A stretch of 6,106 bases of DNA from Acidimicrobiales bacterium (GTDB taxonomy: Bacteria; Actinomycetota; Acidimicrobiia; Acidimicrobiales; CADCSY01): the NCBI GenBank assembly GCA_030447125.1, contig JAUJLZ010000123.1, positions 1 through 6,106 of the forward strand, written 5' to 3'. A model generated the notes under the pieces. That model worked only from the letters and a program-made list of their open reading frames with translations. It was not told the origin of the DNA and searched no databases. The position numbers were made by a program, and so were the translations under genes. How positions within the stretch are numbered: position 1 is the stretch's first letter; every line of letters starts with the position of its first letter. Positions 1-6,106 of the stretch are shown here, one piece after another.

Positions 1-270
1 GAGATCGACAAGTGGGACTGGGTGCTCGACAAAAATCTTGCGGCGCAGGCGACAGTTGCCCGCCTCCTCGACGTCGATGGTGCGTGGGACATCTTCGAAC
101 GCATCGCCGCCCAGGCCCACCAGGACCCTGACAGCGTGGACGGACCCGTCGAGCCCTCGGACTCCACGAGCTCTAACGCCCGTCCCGCCCCGGCCGGGAC
201 GCCCCGAACCGAGGGACGAGCCATAAGCAACGAGGTTGCGTCACCGCAGCGCGCGCCACAATCCCGCTGA
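1..270 (+). CDS. C-terminal end of an unrecognised protein (5' end outside window)
   Basis: The frame is open from the first base and stops at TGA 268-270, giving the last 89 residues of a protein whose start lies upstream. An internal GTG at 22 is an unlikely start because the residues before it (EIDKWDW) read as ordinary protein. The first ~43 residues look folded and probably helical, including the stretch RLLDVDGAWDIFERIAAQ. The last ~45 residues are rich in Pro, Ser, Ala and Arg, have no hydrophobic pattern, and are probably a disordered tail. I do not recognise the family and assign no function. It reads in the same direction as herA but is separated from it by 154 bases and a hairpin, so it is probably a separate transcription unit. 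The coding call rests on the open frame, a codon pattern like that of the neighbours, and the hairpin just after the stop. Confidence 0.6.
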   Translation, partial: EIDKWDWVLDKNLAAQATVARLLDVDGAWDIFERIAAQAHQDPDSVDGPVEPSDSTSSNARPAPAGTPRTEGRAISNEVASPQRAPQSR

Positions 271-280
271 GCGGCGAGGG

Positions 281-301
281 CGGCCACAACAACAGTGGCC
301 G
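281..301 (+). terminator. Candidate hairpin terminator without a U-tract
   Basis: A perfect 7-bp inverted repeat (CGGCCAC 281-287 with GTGGCCG 295-301) encloses the 7-base loop AACAACA. It begins 10 bases after the stop codon of the upstream partial gene. No run of T follows, so it does not meet the classical E. coli definition. GC-rich hairpins lacking a U-tail are commonly found at gene ends in high-GC Actinobacteria. The position just past a stop and before a separate gene run supports a termination or 3'-end-stabilising role, but the sequence cannot prove it. Confidence 0.5.
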
Positions 302-413
302 GCTCACCTACGCGTCAGCTTCGCGGTGCTCTCCGTACTCGGCCGGCAGGGGTAACGCAGCACGCCTGGATCGGTCACTTGACAGACGCTGGTTCGCTGT
401 CCCACCCACTACG

Positions 414-424
414 TATCCTCAGGC
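414..424 (+). promoter_or_regulatory. Possible -10 element for a leaderless herA transcript
   Basis: TATCCT at 414-419 fits the actinobacterial -10 pattern TANNNT. It ends 5 bases before the ATG at 425, so a transcript starting at the usual distance would begin at or next to the A of that ATG, giving a leaderless mRNA. No convincing Shine-Dalgarno sequence precedes ATG 425; AGG at 421-423 could instead serve a second in-frame ATG at 431 with 7-base spacing. There is no recognisable -35 hexamer at 16-19 bp spacing. The match is short and could be chance. Confidence 0.3.
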
Positions 425-2185
425 ATGGCTATGAGCGACGGATCCACGCCCAAGAGTCCGATGGTCGGGCGCGTACTGGGCACTCAGGGTGAGGAGGCCA
501 CTCCACTGGAGTTCTGGGTGGCCGTGGCCCCGGGCCGGTCCCTGCAGCTCGACGACGTGGTGGCGCTCGAGCGGATCCTGCCCTCGGGTGAGTGCGTCCA
601 CATGTACGGCGTGGTCGCGCAGGTTCGTGCCCGCCATGAGGGCGCCCGGTTCTCTTCCGACGTGTTCCTGATCGCCGACGGCGTGCTGCCCGCCGAGGTG
701 GCCGAGGTGGCCCAGGTGCAGGCCACCCGGTTCGAACCGGAGACCTTCGTGCCGCCGCTTCCGGGCACCGCCGTGCGCAAGGCGGTCGACAGCGAGCGCG
801 ACCAGGCACTGTTCTACGACCAGATGGAGCGCCGGCTGGCCGGGGGCACCAGCCGGGACGGACAGCCCGTGCATCTCAACCTCGACTTCATCGACGGCAC
901 CCGCGGCGCCCACGTCAACATCTCCGGCATCTCCGGTGTGGCCACCAAGACGAGCTATGCCACCTTCCTGCTCTACTCGCTGTTCCACAGCGGGGTGCTG
1001 GGCGCCGAGGCCACCAACACCAAGGCCCTGATTTTCAACGTCAAGGGCGAGGACCTCATGTTCCTCGACTGTCCCAACCGCCGGCTGTCCACCGATCCTG
1101 ACCTCACCGGCCGCTACGCCGCGCTGGGGCTTCCGGCGGCTCCGTTTCGCGACGTAGGGTTCTTCGCCCCGCCCCGCCCCGGCGACGCCAACGCCACGCC
1201 ACACACCGGGGCCCGCACCACCGGGGTCCGGCCCTTCTACTGGACTGTGGCCACCTTCTGCCGACGTCGGCTGTTGCCGTATCTATTCGCCGACGCCGAG
1301 GATGAGCGTCAGCAGTACACCATCGTGGTGTCGTCGGTGACGGCCCGACTCGAGGAGCTCGACGACGCCGGCGACGGTGCTGTGAACCTGGAGGGCGCCC
1401 GCTGCCGCACGTTCCGCCAGCTGGTTGAGGCCATCGAAGCCCAACTCATCCCCGCCGAGGCGGACGAGCCCGTCGACCAGCGCTGGACCGGCCGAGCCGT
1501 CGGGGCGGGCACGGTGAACGCCTTCGTTCGCCGCCTCTACGCCGCGGTGCCCTACGTCGAGCACGTTGTGCGGGCCGACGTGGGGGACGCCGCCGAGCAC
1601 GCTGTCGACCTTGACGCCCACCAGGTAACGGTGGTTGACCTTCACAATCTCCACGACCGGGCCAAGCGGTTCGTGGTCGGTGTGGTGCTGCGGGACGCGT
1701 TCGAGCGCAAGGAGCGCTCCGGGCGCCCCGATCCCCGCCAGTTTGTGGTCCTCGACGAGCTCAACAAGTACGCCCCACGGACAGGAACCAGCCCGATCAA
1801 GGAACTGCTGTTGGATATGGCCGAGCGGGGACGGTCGCTGGGCATCGTGTTGATCGGCGCTCAACAAACGGCCAGTGAGGTGGAACGCCGGGTGGTGGCC
1901 AACAGCTCCATCCGGGTGGTGGGCCGCCTGGACCCGGCCGAGGCGGGGCGTGACGAGTACGGGTTCCTGGGACCGGTCGCCCGCCAGCGGGCCACCATCC
2001 TCAAGCCGGGATCGATGTTTGTCATCCAGCCGGAGCTGCCCATCCCTCTCCTGGCTGAGTTCCCCTTCCCGGCCTGGGCCACGCGGCCCTCCGAGGTGGA
2101 CGAAGCGCAACTGAGCCCGAGCCGTGCCGGCGCGGCGCTCGGCGCCGCCGGCGATCCGTTCACCGGATTGGACGGCCAGCGGTGA
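425..2185 (+). CDS. herA: HerA-like DNA-translocating ATPase (HAS-barrel + HerA/FtsK ATPase)
   Basis: This 586-residue protein resembles HerA, a hexameric ring ATPase that pumps double-stranded DNA into the NurA nuclease during end resection. Residues ~12-95 form a beta-rich segment beginning VGRVLGT, consistent with a HAS-barrel. The ATPase core follows. Its P-loop is G168-ISG-VAT-K175-T176, which has one residue more than GxxGxGK[ST] and lacks the glycine before lysine. Walker B is VVLDE, with D444 and catalytic E445. A sensor-type IGAQQ lies at about 477-481, and IRVVGRLDPAEA downstream is in the region expected to carry the arginine finger. The usual HerA D-x-GEY motif appears as NVKGEDL (205-211). 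Residues ~250-400 are a largely helical insert. ATG 425 is taken as the start; ATG 431 is the alternative and changes only two residues. Its stop overlaps the sbcD start by four bases, and sbcC and nurA follow, which strongly supports the HerA assignment over other FtsK/VirB4-type ATPases. It is a cytoplasmic protein with no membrane segment. Confidence 0.9.
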   Translation: MAMSDGSTPKSPMVGRVLGTQGEEATPLEFWVAVAPGRSLQLDDVVALERILPSGECVHMYGVVAQVRARHEGARFSSDVFLIADGVLPAEVAEVAQVQATRFEPETFVPPLPGTAVRKAVDSERDQALFYDQMERRLAGGTSRDGQPVHLNLDFIDGTRGAHVNISGISGVATKTSYATFLLYSLFHSGVLGAEATNTKALIFNVKGEDLMFLDCPNRRLSTDPDLTGRYAALGLPAAPFRDVGFFAPPRPGDANATPHTGARTTGVRPFYWTVATFCRRRLLPYLFADAEDERQQYTIVVSSVTARLEELDDAGDGAVNLEGARCRTFRQLVEAIEAQLIPAEADEPVDQRWTGRAVGAGTVNAFVRRLYAAVPYVEHVVRADVGDAAEHAVDLDAHQVTVVDLHNLHDRAKRFVVGVVLRDAFERKERSGRPDPRQFVVLDELNKYAPRTGTSPIKELLLDMAERGRSLGIVLIGAQQTASEVERRVVANSSIRVVGRLDPAEAGRDEYGFLGPVARQRATILKPGSMFVIQPELPIPLLAEFPFPAWATRPSEVDEAQLSPSRAGAALGAAGDPFTGLDGQR

Positions 2186-3390
2186 AGATCCTCCACACCA
2201 GTGACTGGCACGTTGGCAAGGCGATCCGTGGTCGCTCTCGGGCCGACGAGCACGCCGCCGTCCTCAGCGAGATCGCCGAGGTGGCTGGCCGGGAGAACGT
2301 CGACCTCGTCGTCGTGGCCGGCGATCTGTTCGAGACCGCGGCGCCGGGCCCCGACGCCGAGCGCATCGTGTACCAGGCTCTGCTCGACCTCGCCGCCGTG
2401 GCGCCGGTGATCGTGGTGGCCGGCAACCACGACAATCCTCAGCGCCTTCGGGCCGTTGCTCCTTTGCTCGAGCTGGGCCGGGTCACCGTGGCGACGTCCC
2501 CCTGCCGCCCGGAAGAAGGCGGCGTCGTCACCGTCGAGAGCGACGACGGCGAGCGCGCTCGGGTGGCGCTCCTGCCATTCGTGTCGCAACGGGGCATCGT
2601 GCGAGCCGATGAGCTCATGACCGGTGCCGCCTACGAGCACAGCCAGGCCTACGGCGAACGCCTCACCCGGGTCGTCGAGGCACTGTGTGGGGGCTGCGGA
2701 GATGACACCGGCGGCGTGAACCTCATGGTGGCGCACCTGTGCATCGCCGACGCCGCCTTCGGGGGCGGAGAACGCCAGGCCCATACGATCTTCGACTACT
2801 GGGTGCCCCCGCAGTGCTTCCCGCCCACCCTTGGCTACGTGGCCCTCGGTCACATGCATCGCGCCCAGCGCATCCCCGGCGCAACCACGATCCGGTACTC
2901 GGGCTCCCCCTTGGGTCTCGACTTCGGTGAGTCGGCCGACCCCAAGACAGTCACCGTGGTCAGCATCCAAGCCGGCCTGCCGGCCGACGCCCGCGAGGTT
3001 GCCCTTGCGTCAGGGCGGCCGCTGCAGTCACTGACCGGCACGCTCGACGAAGTGGTGGCCGCCGCCGAGGGCCTCGATCGCGAATCATGGCTGCGGGTGC
3101 GGTTGCGAGAGCAGCGCCGGGCGGGTCTGGCCGAGGAGGTCCGCGACGCCTTCCGCCACCGGGGTGAGTGGGTCGTCGACGTCATCGTCGACGTGGCCGA
3201 CGAGCGACAGCGAAGCCGGCAGCGACGCCGGGAAGGCCAGAGCCCCCACGAGCTGTTCGCCGCCTACTGCGCCGAACGAGGGATCGCCGACGCCCGCATC
3301 ACCTCGCTGTTCGCCGGCCTCTACGAGGAGGCCACCGGTGGCGACGCCCAGCTGGCCCAGGAAGGGGCGCATCCCGAGGCCGTCTCATGA
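2182..3390 (+). CDS. sbcD: SbcD / Mre11-family DNA double-strand break nuclease
   Basis: The 402-residue product is the nuclease subunit of the SbcCD (Mre11-Rad50) complex, a manganese-dependent 3'-5' exonuclease and endonuclease that opens blocked DNA ends and cleaves hairpins. Its length matches E. coli SbcD (about 400). All metallophosphoesterase ligands are present: D8 and H10 (SDWHVG), D48 (GDLFE), N82 with H83 (GNHD), H185 (VAHL), and H224 and H226 (GHMH), so an active two-metal site is expected. Residues ~250-335 form the capping region. The end (~350-392, containing SPHELFAAYC) fits the helical Rad50-binding segment of SbcD. The GTG start at 2182 overlaps the herA stop as GTGA and places the family-typical MKILHTSDWH at the N terminus; only a weak GGA lies upstream, so translation is probably coupled to herA. 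An unusual C169-GG-C172 pair sits between motifs III and IV. The stop overlaps the sbcC ATG as ATGA. Confidence 0.97.
   Translation: MKILHTSDWHVGKAIRGRSRADEHAAVLSEIAEVAGRENVDLVVVAGDLFETAAPGPDAERIVYQALLDLAAVAPVIVVAGNHDNPQRLRAVAPLLELGRVTVATSPCRPEEGGVVTVESDDGERARVALLPFVSQRGIVRADELMTGAAYEHSQAYGERLTRVVEALCGGCGDDTGGVNLMVAHLCIADAAFGGGERQAHTIFDYWVPPQCFPPTLGYVALGHMHRAQRIPGATTIRYSGSPLGLDFGESADPKTVTVVSIQAGLPADAREVALASGRPLQSLTGTLDEVVAAAEGLDRESWLRVRLREQRRAGLAEEVRDAFRHRGEWVVDVIVDVADERQRSRQRRREGQSPHELFAAYCAERGIADARITSLFAGLYEEATGGDAQLAQEGAHPEAVS
3376..3379 (+). promoter_or_regulatory. Ribosome binding site fixing the sbcC start
   Basis: GAGG at 3376-3379 lies 7 bases before ATG 3387, an ideal Shine-Dalgarno distance. 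It sits inside the last codons of sbcD. It settles the sbcC start against the in-frame open stretch running upstream from about 3168, and with the ATGA overlap it suggests coupled but independently strengthened initiation. Confidence 0.7.
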
Positions 3391-5777
3391 GACCGGTGCG
3401 CATCGAAGTCAAGGGCTTCGGCACCTTCCGGGAGAGCACCGATATCGGCCTCGATGGCCTGGACTTGGTGGCGCTGGTGGGCCCCACAGGATCGGGCAAG
3501 TCCACCATCATCGATGCCATGACCTTCGCCCTCTACGGGGCGATCGCCCGGTACGACGACGACCGCCTGGTGGCCCCGGCCATTCACCAGCTGGCCAATG
3601 AGGCGCGGGTCAGGCTCGACTTCCTCATTGACCACACCACCTACACCGCCGTGCGGGTGGTTCGGCGGACGGCAAACGGAGCCACCACCAAAGAGGCCCG
3701 CCTCCAGCGCGATGGCGAGGTGCTGGCCTCTGGCCCCCGAGAACTCACCACGGCCGTCGAGGAGCTGTTGGGCCTCGACTTCGCGCAGTTCACCAAGACC
3801 ATCGTGCTCCCCCAAGGGGCCTTCGCTGACTTCCTGCACGACAGCCCAGGCGAACGCCAGAAGCTGCTTCGCCAGCTGCTCGATCTCGGCGTCTATGCCC
3901 GCATGGGACAACTCGCTCGCCAGCGGGCCACCTCAGCCCGACACCGTGCCGAGTTCCTCCAGGAACAGCTGGCCAAGGCCTCTGATGTCACCGAGGAGCG
4001 CTTGGCGGAGCTCGACGACCGCGAGCGGCTGCTGAAGGAACGGATGACCCAGGTCGAGGAAGCGGTGACTGTTGTGGAATCGGCGCGCGCCGCTCTGGCC
4101 GACCACAGCGCACGCGTCGAGCAGCTCGACCGCCAGGTCGCGGCGCTGGCAGCTGTGGAGGTGCCGGCAGGAGTCGTCGGGCTAGACGAGCGCTTGTCCG
4201 GTGCCGAAGCCAGCCTAGGATCCGCTGAAGCTGCACTCCAGAAGGCCCGGACCTCCAGAAATCTTGCCAAGACGGCGGTGGTGGAAGGCCCTGACCGGAC
4301 CGCCGCCGCGCAGCTGATCGCCGCCCACGCCCGGCGCTCAGAGCTGGCCGGCGCGCTGGAGAAAAAGAGGGTCGAGGCCGAAGAAGCCGAGGAGCAGGAG
4401 GCAGAAGCCGAGCGGGCAGAAGGCGCCGCCCGCGCTGCGTACGAGCAAGCCCAGGACCGTGCCCGACAGCTCCGCCTGGCCAGCGATGCGGCCGGGTGGG
4501 CCGCGATTCTCGAAGTGGGCGAAGCGTGTCCGGTATGCGGCCAAACCGTGTCACACCTTCCCGACCACGACATCGAGAGCGAACTGGCGGCGGCCGTCGA
4601 GGGCGAGTCGGCGGCCGGGACGGCCCTGAAGGCCGCCGTCAGCGCGCATCGAAAGGCCCAGGGTCGCCACAGTGACCTCGCGGCCCGGTGCCAGGCCATC
4701 GTTCACCAGCAGGAGGCCCTCGATGCCCAGCTGGTCGCCGCCCCGCCGGTCGAGCAGCTCCAGGCGGACAAGGCCCGTGCCGAAACTCTGACGGCGGCGC
4801 TGGCGGCAGCAGAGCACGCCGTTACGGCGGCCGATTGCGACGCAGAGGCAGCCCGCACCGAGTTGCAGGCACGCCAGCGTGAGGAGCGCTCGGCCCGGCG
4901 GCAGTACACCGGGGCCCGCGACGCCCTCTCCGAGCTCCAACCGCCGCCACCAATCGACGAGCGCCTGCTCGACGACTGGCAGGCCCTGGCCACGTGGGCG
5001 GCCGCCCAACACGAACTGCGAGCCGCCGACCGTCAGGAATCGACGCGCAGGGGCGAGAAGCTCGAACAGCAGGTCGAGGAGCGGACCACCGAGCTGCGAC
5101 GCCTGTTCGACCCCCTCGGCATCGCCGGCGGGGAAGCGCTCGCCCCCTCGGCGATGGTGCCGGCGCTGAAAGAGGAGGTGGGGAAGGTGTCCGCTGAAGC
5201 CGGCGCCGTCCGTCGCCAGCTGGGGCAGATGGACGAATGGCGGGCCCAGGAGGCCGCCGCCGTGGAGGAGGCCAGCGTGACGACGGAACTGGGCCGGCTG
5301 CTGCGCGCTGAGGGGTTCGAGCAGTGGCTCCTGGCCGAGGCGCTCGACGAGCTCGTGGAGCGGGCCACCGACCGCCTGCGGGAGCTGTCCGATGGCCGGT
5401 ACTCGCTCGTGGCCGACGACAACCACTTCCGCATCCGCGACCATCGCAACGCCGACGAGCTGCGCGACGTGCGCACCCTGTCCGGCGGCGAAACCTTCCT
5501 GGCGTCGCTCTCGCTGGCGCTCGCCCTGAGCGAGCGCATCGCCGACCTGGCCGCCCAGGGCTCGGTCCGACTGGACTCGGTGTTCCTCGATGAGGGCTTT
5601 GGCACCCTCGACCCGGAAACGCTCGATGTCGTGGCCTCCGCGCTCGAGGAGCTGGGCGCCACGGGACGCATGGTGGGCATCGTCACCCACATCCGTGACC
5701 TCGCCGACCGCATGCCGGCTCGGCTCGAGGTCCGCAAAGGGCCTACCACGTCCACGGTGGAGCGGGTCGAGCGGTGA
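3387..5777 (+). CDS. sbcC: SbcC / Rad50-family ATPase with coiled coil and zinc hook
   Basis: This 796-residue protein is the ATPase and DNA-end clamp of the SbcCD complex; ATP binding closes two heads and hydrolysis opens the DNA to the SbcD nuclease. Visible in order are MRPVRIEVKGFGTF at the start, Walker A GPTGSGKST (32-40), Q-loop Q143 in LPQGAF, a first Glu/Ala/Arg-rich coiled coil (~165-375), and the zinc hook C381-PV-C384. The returning coil (~385-650) is broken by a proline run (PPPP) at the codons near 4940-4951. Then come the ABC signature LSGGET (698-703), Walker B with D735 and E736, the D-loop TLD (740-742), and the switch histidine H768. All catalytic elements are intact. It is shorter than E. 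coli SbcC (1048 residues), the loss lying in the coiled coil. ATG 3387 is chosen for its GAGG site, the ATGA overlap with sbcD, and the family-typical N terminus. Its stop carries a GTGA overlap like that at the herA-sbcD junction. Confidence 0.97.
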   Translation: MRPVRIEVKGFGTFRESTDIGLDGLDLVALVGPTGSGKSTIIDAMTFALYGAIARYDDDRLVAPAIHQLANEARVRLDFLIDHTTYTAVRVVRRTANGATTKEARLQRDGEVLASGPRELTTAVEELLGLDFAQFTKTIVLPQGAFADFLHDSPGERQKLLRQLLDLGVYARMGQLARQRATSARHRAEFLQEQLAKASDVTEERLAELDDRERLLKERMTQVEEAVTVVESARAALADHSARVEQLDRQVAALAAVEVPAGVVGLDERLSGAEASLGSAEAALQKARTSRNLAKTAVVEGPDRTAAAQLIAAHARRSELAGALEKKRVEAEEAEEQEAEAERAEGAARAAYEQAQDRARQLRLASDAAGWAAILEVGEACPVCGQTVSHLPDHDIESELAAAVEGESAAGTALKAAVSAHRKAQGRHSDLAARCQAIVHQQEALDAQLVAAPPVEQLQADKARAETLTAALAAAEHAVTAADCDAEAARTELQARQREERSARRQYTGARDALSELQPPPPIDERLLDDWQALATWAAAQHELRAADRQESTRRGEKLEQQVEERTTELRRLFDPLGIAGGEALAPSAMVPALKEEVGKVSAEAGAVRRQLGQMDEWRAQEAAAVEEASVTTELGRLLRAEGFEQWLLAEALDELVERATDRLRELSDGRYSLVADDNHFRIRDHRNADELRDVRTLSGGETFLASLSLALALSERIADLAAQGSVRLDSVFLDEGFGTLDPETLDVVASALEELGATGRMVGIVTHIRDLADRMPARLEVRKGPTTSTVERVER

Positions 5778-5809
5778 AGGCAGAACGATCAGGCAACGGC
5801 GGCCGCTGA
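5774..5809 (+). other. 11-codon frame bridging sbcC and nurA (possible coupling minicistron)
   Basis: A GTG at 5774-5776 overlaps the sbcC stop as GTGA. It opens an 11-codon frame (VKAERSGNGGR) whose TGA at 5807-5809 overlaps the nurA ATG as TGATG. The frame therefore spans the whole gap between the two genes. No Shine-Dalgarno sequence is seen close to ATG 5809, so ribosomes carried through this frame could supply nurA initiation. The peptide itself looks meaningless. A frame this short can arise by chance, and no translation is demonstrated. Confidence 0.2.
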
Positions 5810-6106
5810 TGAGATTCGCGGTGGAGGCCTGGGACGCCGATTACGGCTCGCCCCTCGACGGCGGCGGCCTAGAACCGGTTGCCGAACCGGTTGACTCCTC
5901 AGTTGAGATCGAAGCTGCCGGCTGGGGTCCCCGCGATCCCAGTCCCCGAACGGCTTCGCCGGGCCGCGTGCTGTTCCTCGACGGCGTGCGCCGCATCGAC
6001 GCCCGCGTGTGGATCACCGAGGACAACTTGGTGCACGCAGGCGTATGCGCGACCGTGGCCGCCGGCGTGGTGGAGTGCACCCCCGGCGGGTCCAGCACCG
6101 TGGCCT
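5809..6106 (+). CDS. nurA: NurA-family nuclease, N-terminal part (cut by window end)
   Basis: The frame is open from ATG 5809 to the window end, giving 99 residues with no stop. It begins MRFAVEAWDADYGSP, followed by a low-conservation linker (~17-50) and then VLFLDGVRRIDARVWI (54-69). The strand ending in D58-G59 matches the first motif of the NurA fold (an RNase H-like nuclease), where this aspartate is a metal ligand; a further strand/helix region, GVCATVAAGVVEC, follows. The remaining catalytic residues lie beyond the window, so activity cannot be judged. NurA is the 5'-3' nuclease that works inside or beneath the HerA ring, and its place after herA-sbcD-sbcC is the main support for the call. 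The start is chosen because the residues from M1 look conserved in type and the ATG overlaps the preceding minicistron stop; no good ribosome site is seen. Codon use matches the neighbours. Confidence 0.8.
   Translation, partial: MRFAVEAWDADYGSPLDGGGLEPVAEPVDSSVEIEAAGWGPRDPSPRTASPGRVLFLDGVRRIDARVWITEDNLVHAGVCATVAAGVVECTPGGSSTVA
5872..5895 (+). repeat. Two tandem 12-bp units with AACCGGTT palindromes inside nurA
   Basis: GAACCGGTTGCC (5872-5883) is followed directly by GAACCGGTTGAC (5884-5895), 11 of 12 bases identical. Each contains the perfect palindrome AACCGGTT (5873-5880 and 5885-5892). They encode EPVAEPVD in the linker between the nurA N terminus and the DGVRR motif. Tandem slippage in a poorly constrained linker is the simplest origin; a protein-binding site is possible but unsupported. 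Confidence 0.55.

Noticed and set aside
379..384. Perfect TTGACA -35-like hexamer upstream of herA
   Set aside because: No acceptable -10 lies 16-19 bases downstream (the sequence there is CCACCC-like), and the TATCCT near the ATG is about 29 bases away. An isolated hexamer is not enough to call a promoter.
295..492. 65-codon + strand frame across the herA upstream gap
   Set aside because: It starts inside the hairpin stem, overlaps the herA start in another frame, has no ribosome site and resembles no protein family.
3175..3198. Repeated GTCGACGT units near the end of sbcD
   Set aside because: They encode the strand VVDVIVDVADE with common GC-rich codons; the repeat follows from the protein sequence and needs no separate explanation.
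3168..3386. In-frame upstream extension of sbcC (73 extra codons)
   Set aside because: It lies wholly inside sbcD, encodes Arg/Pro-rich sequence typical of an out-of-frame GC-rich shadow, and ATG 3387 has a good GAGG site and the normal Rad50 N terminus.
4551..5690. Long antisense open frames, for example opposite sbcC, and similar ones opposite herA and sbcD
   Set aside because: They lie exactly opposite strong conserved genes and reflect the GC-rich third codon positions; the translations show no domain or motif.
1..6106. Mobile element, CRISPR, tRNA or rRNA content
   Set aside because: I saw no transposase or integrase reading frame, no regularly spaced repeats, no attachment-type duplication and no tRNA-like or rRNA-like sequence.

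Overview
The window is GC-rich bacterial DNA in which every gene reads on the + strand. Its core is one tight gene run, herA - sbcD - sbcC - nurA: a hexameric FtsK/HerA-type DNA-pumping ATPase, an Mre11-family nuclease, a Rad50-family ATPase and a NurA-family nuclease. The strong G/C bias at third codon positions, GTG starts, overlapping stop/start codons and the style of the proteins point to Actinomycetota, perhaps Acidimicrobiia or a relative. That placement is an impression from the sequence and has not been tested.

Layout: positions 1-270 hold the C-terminal end of an unrecognised protein that begins outside the window. It is followed after 10 bases by a 7-bp hairpin (281-301), a candidate terminator. 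The rest of the 154-base gap (271-424) contains no gene. Just before the herA start it carries a possible -10 hexamer placed so close to the ATG that the transcript could be leaderless. Then come herA (425-2185), sbcD (2182-3390, GTGA overlap), sbcC (3387-5777, ATGA overlap) and nurA (5809 onward, cut by the window end). The sbcC-nurA gap of 31 bases is bridged exactly by an 11-codon reading frame that overlaps both the sbcC stop and the nurA start.

How the genes should work together: in thermophilic archaea the same four proteins are encoded together and carry out resection of double-strand DNA ends. Mre11-Rad50 recognises and opens the end, and HerA-NurA degrades processively to leave a 3' single strand for recombination. 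Bacterial SbcCD normally stands without HerA-NurA, so this order in a high-GC bacterium suggests a four-subunit end-processing machine used for repair or for restricting foreign DNA. The main sequence oddity is the HerA P-loop, which has one extra residue and no glycine before the lysine, while Walker B is intact. The window shows no IS element, CRISPR array, tRNA or rRNA.
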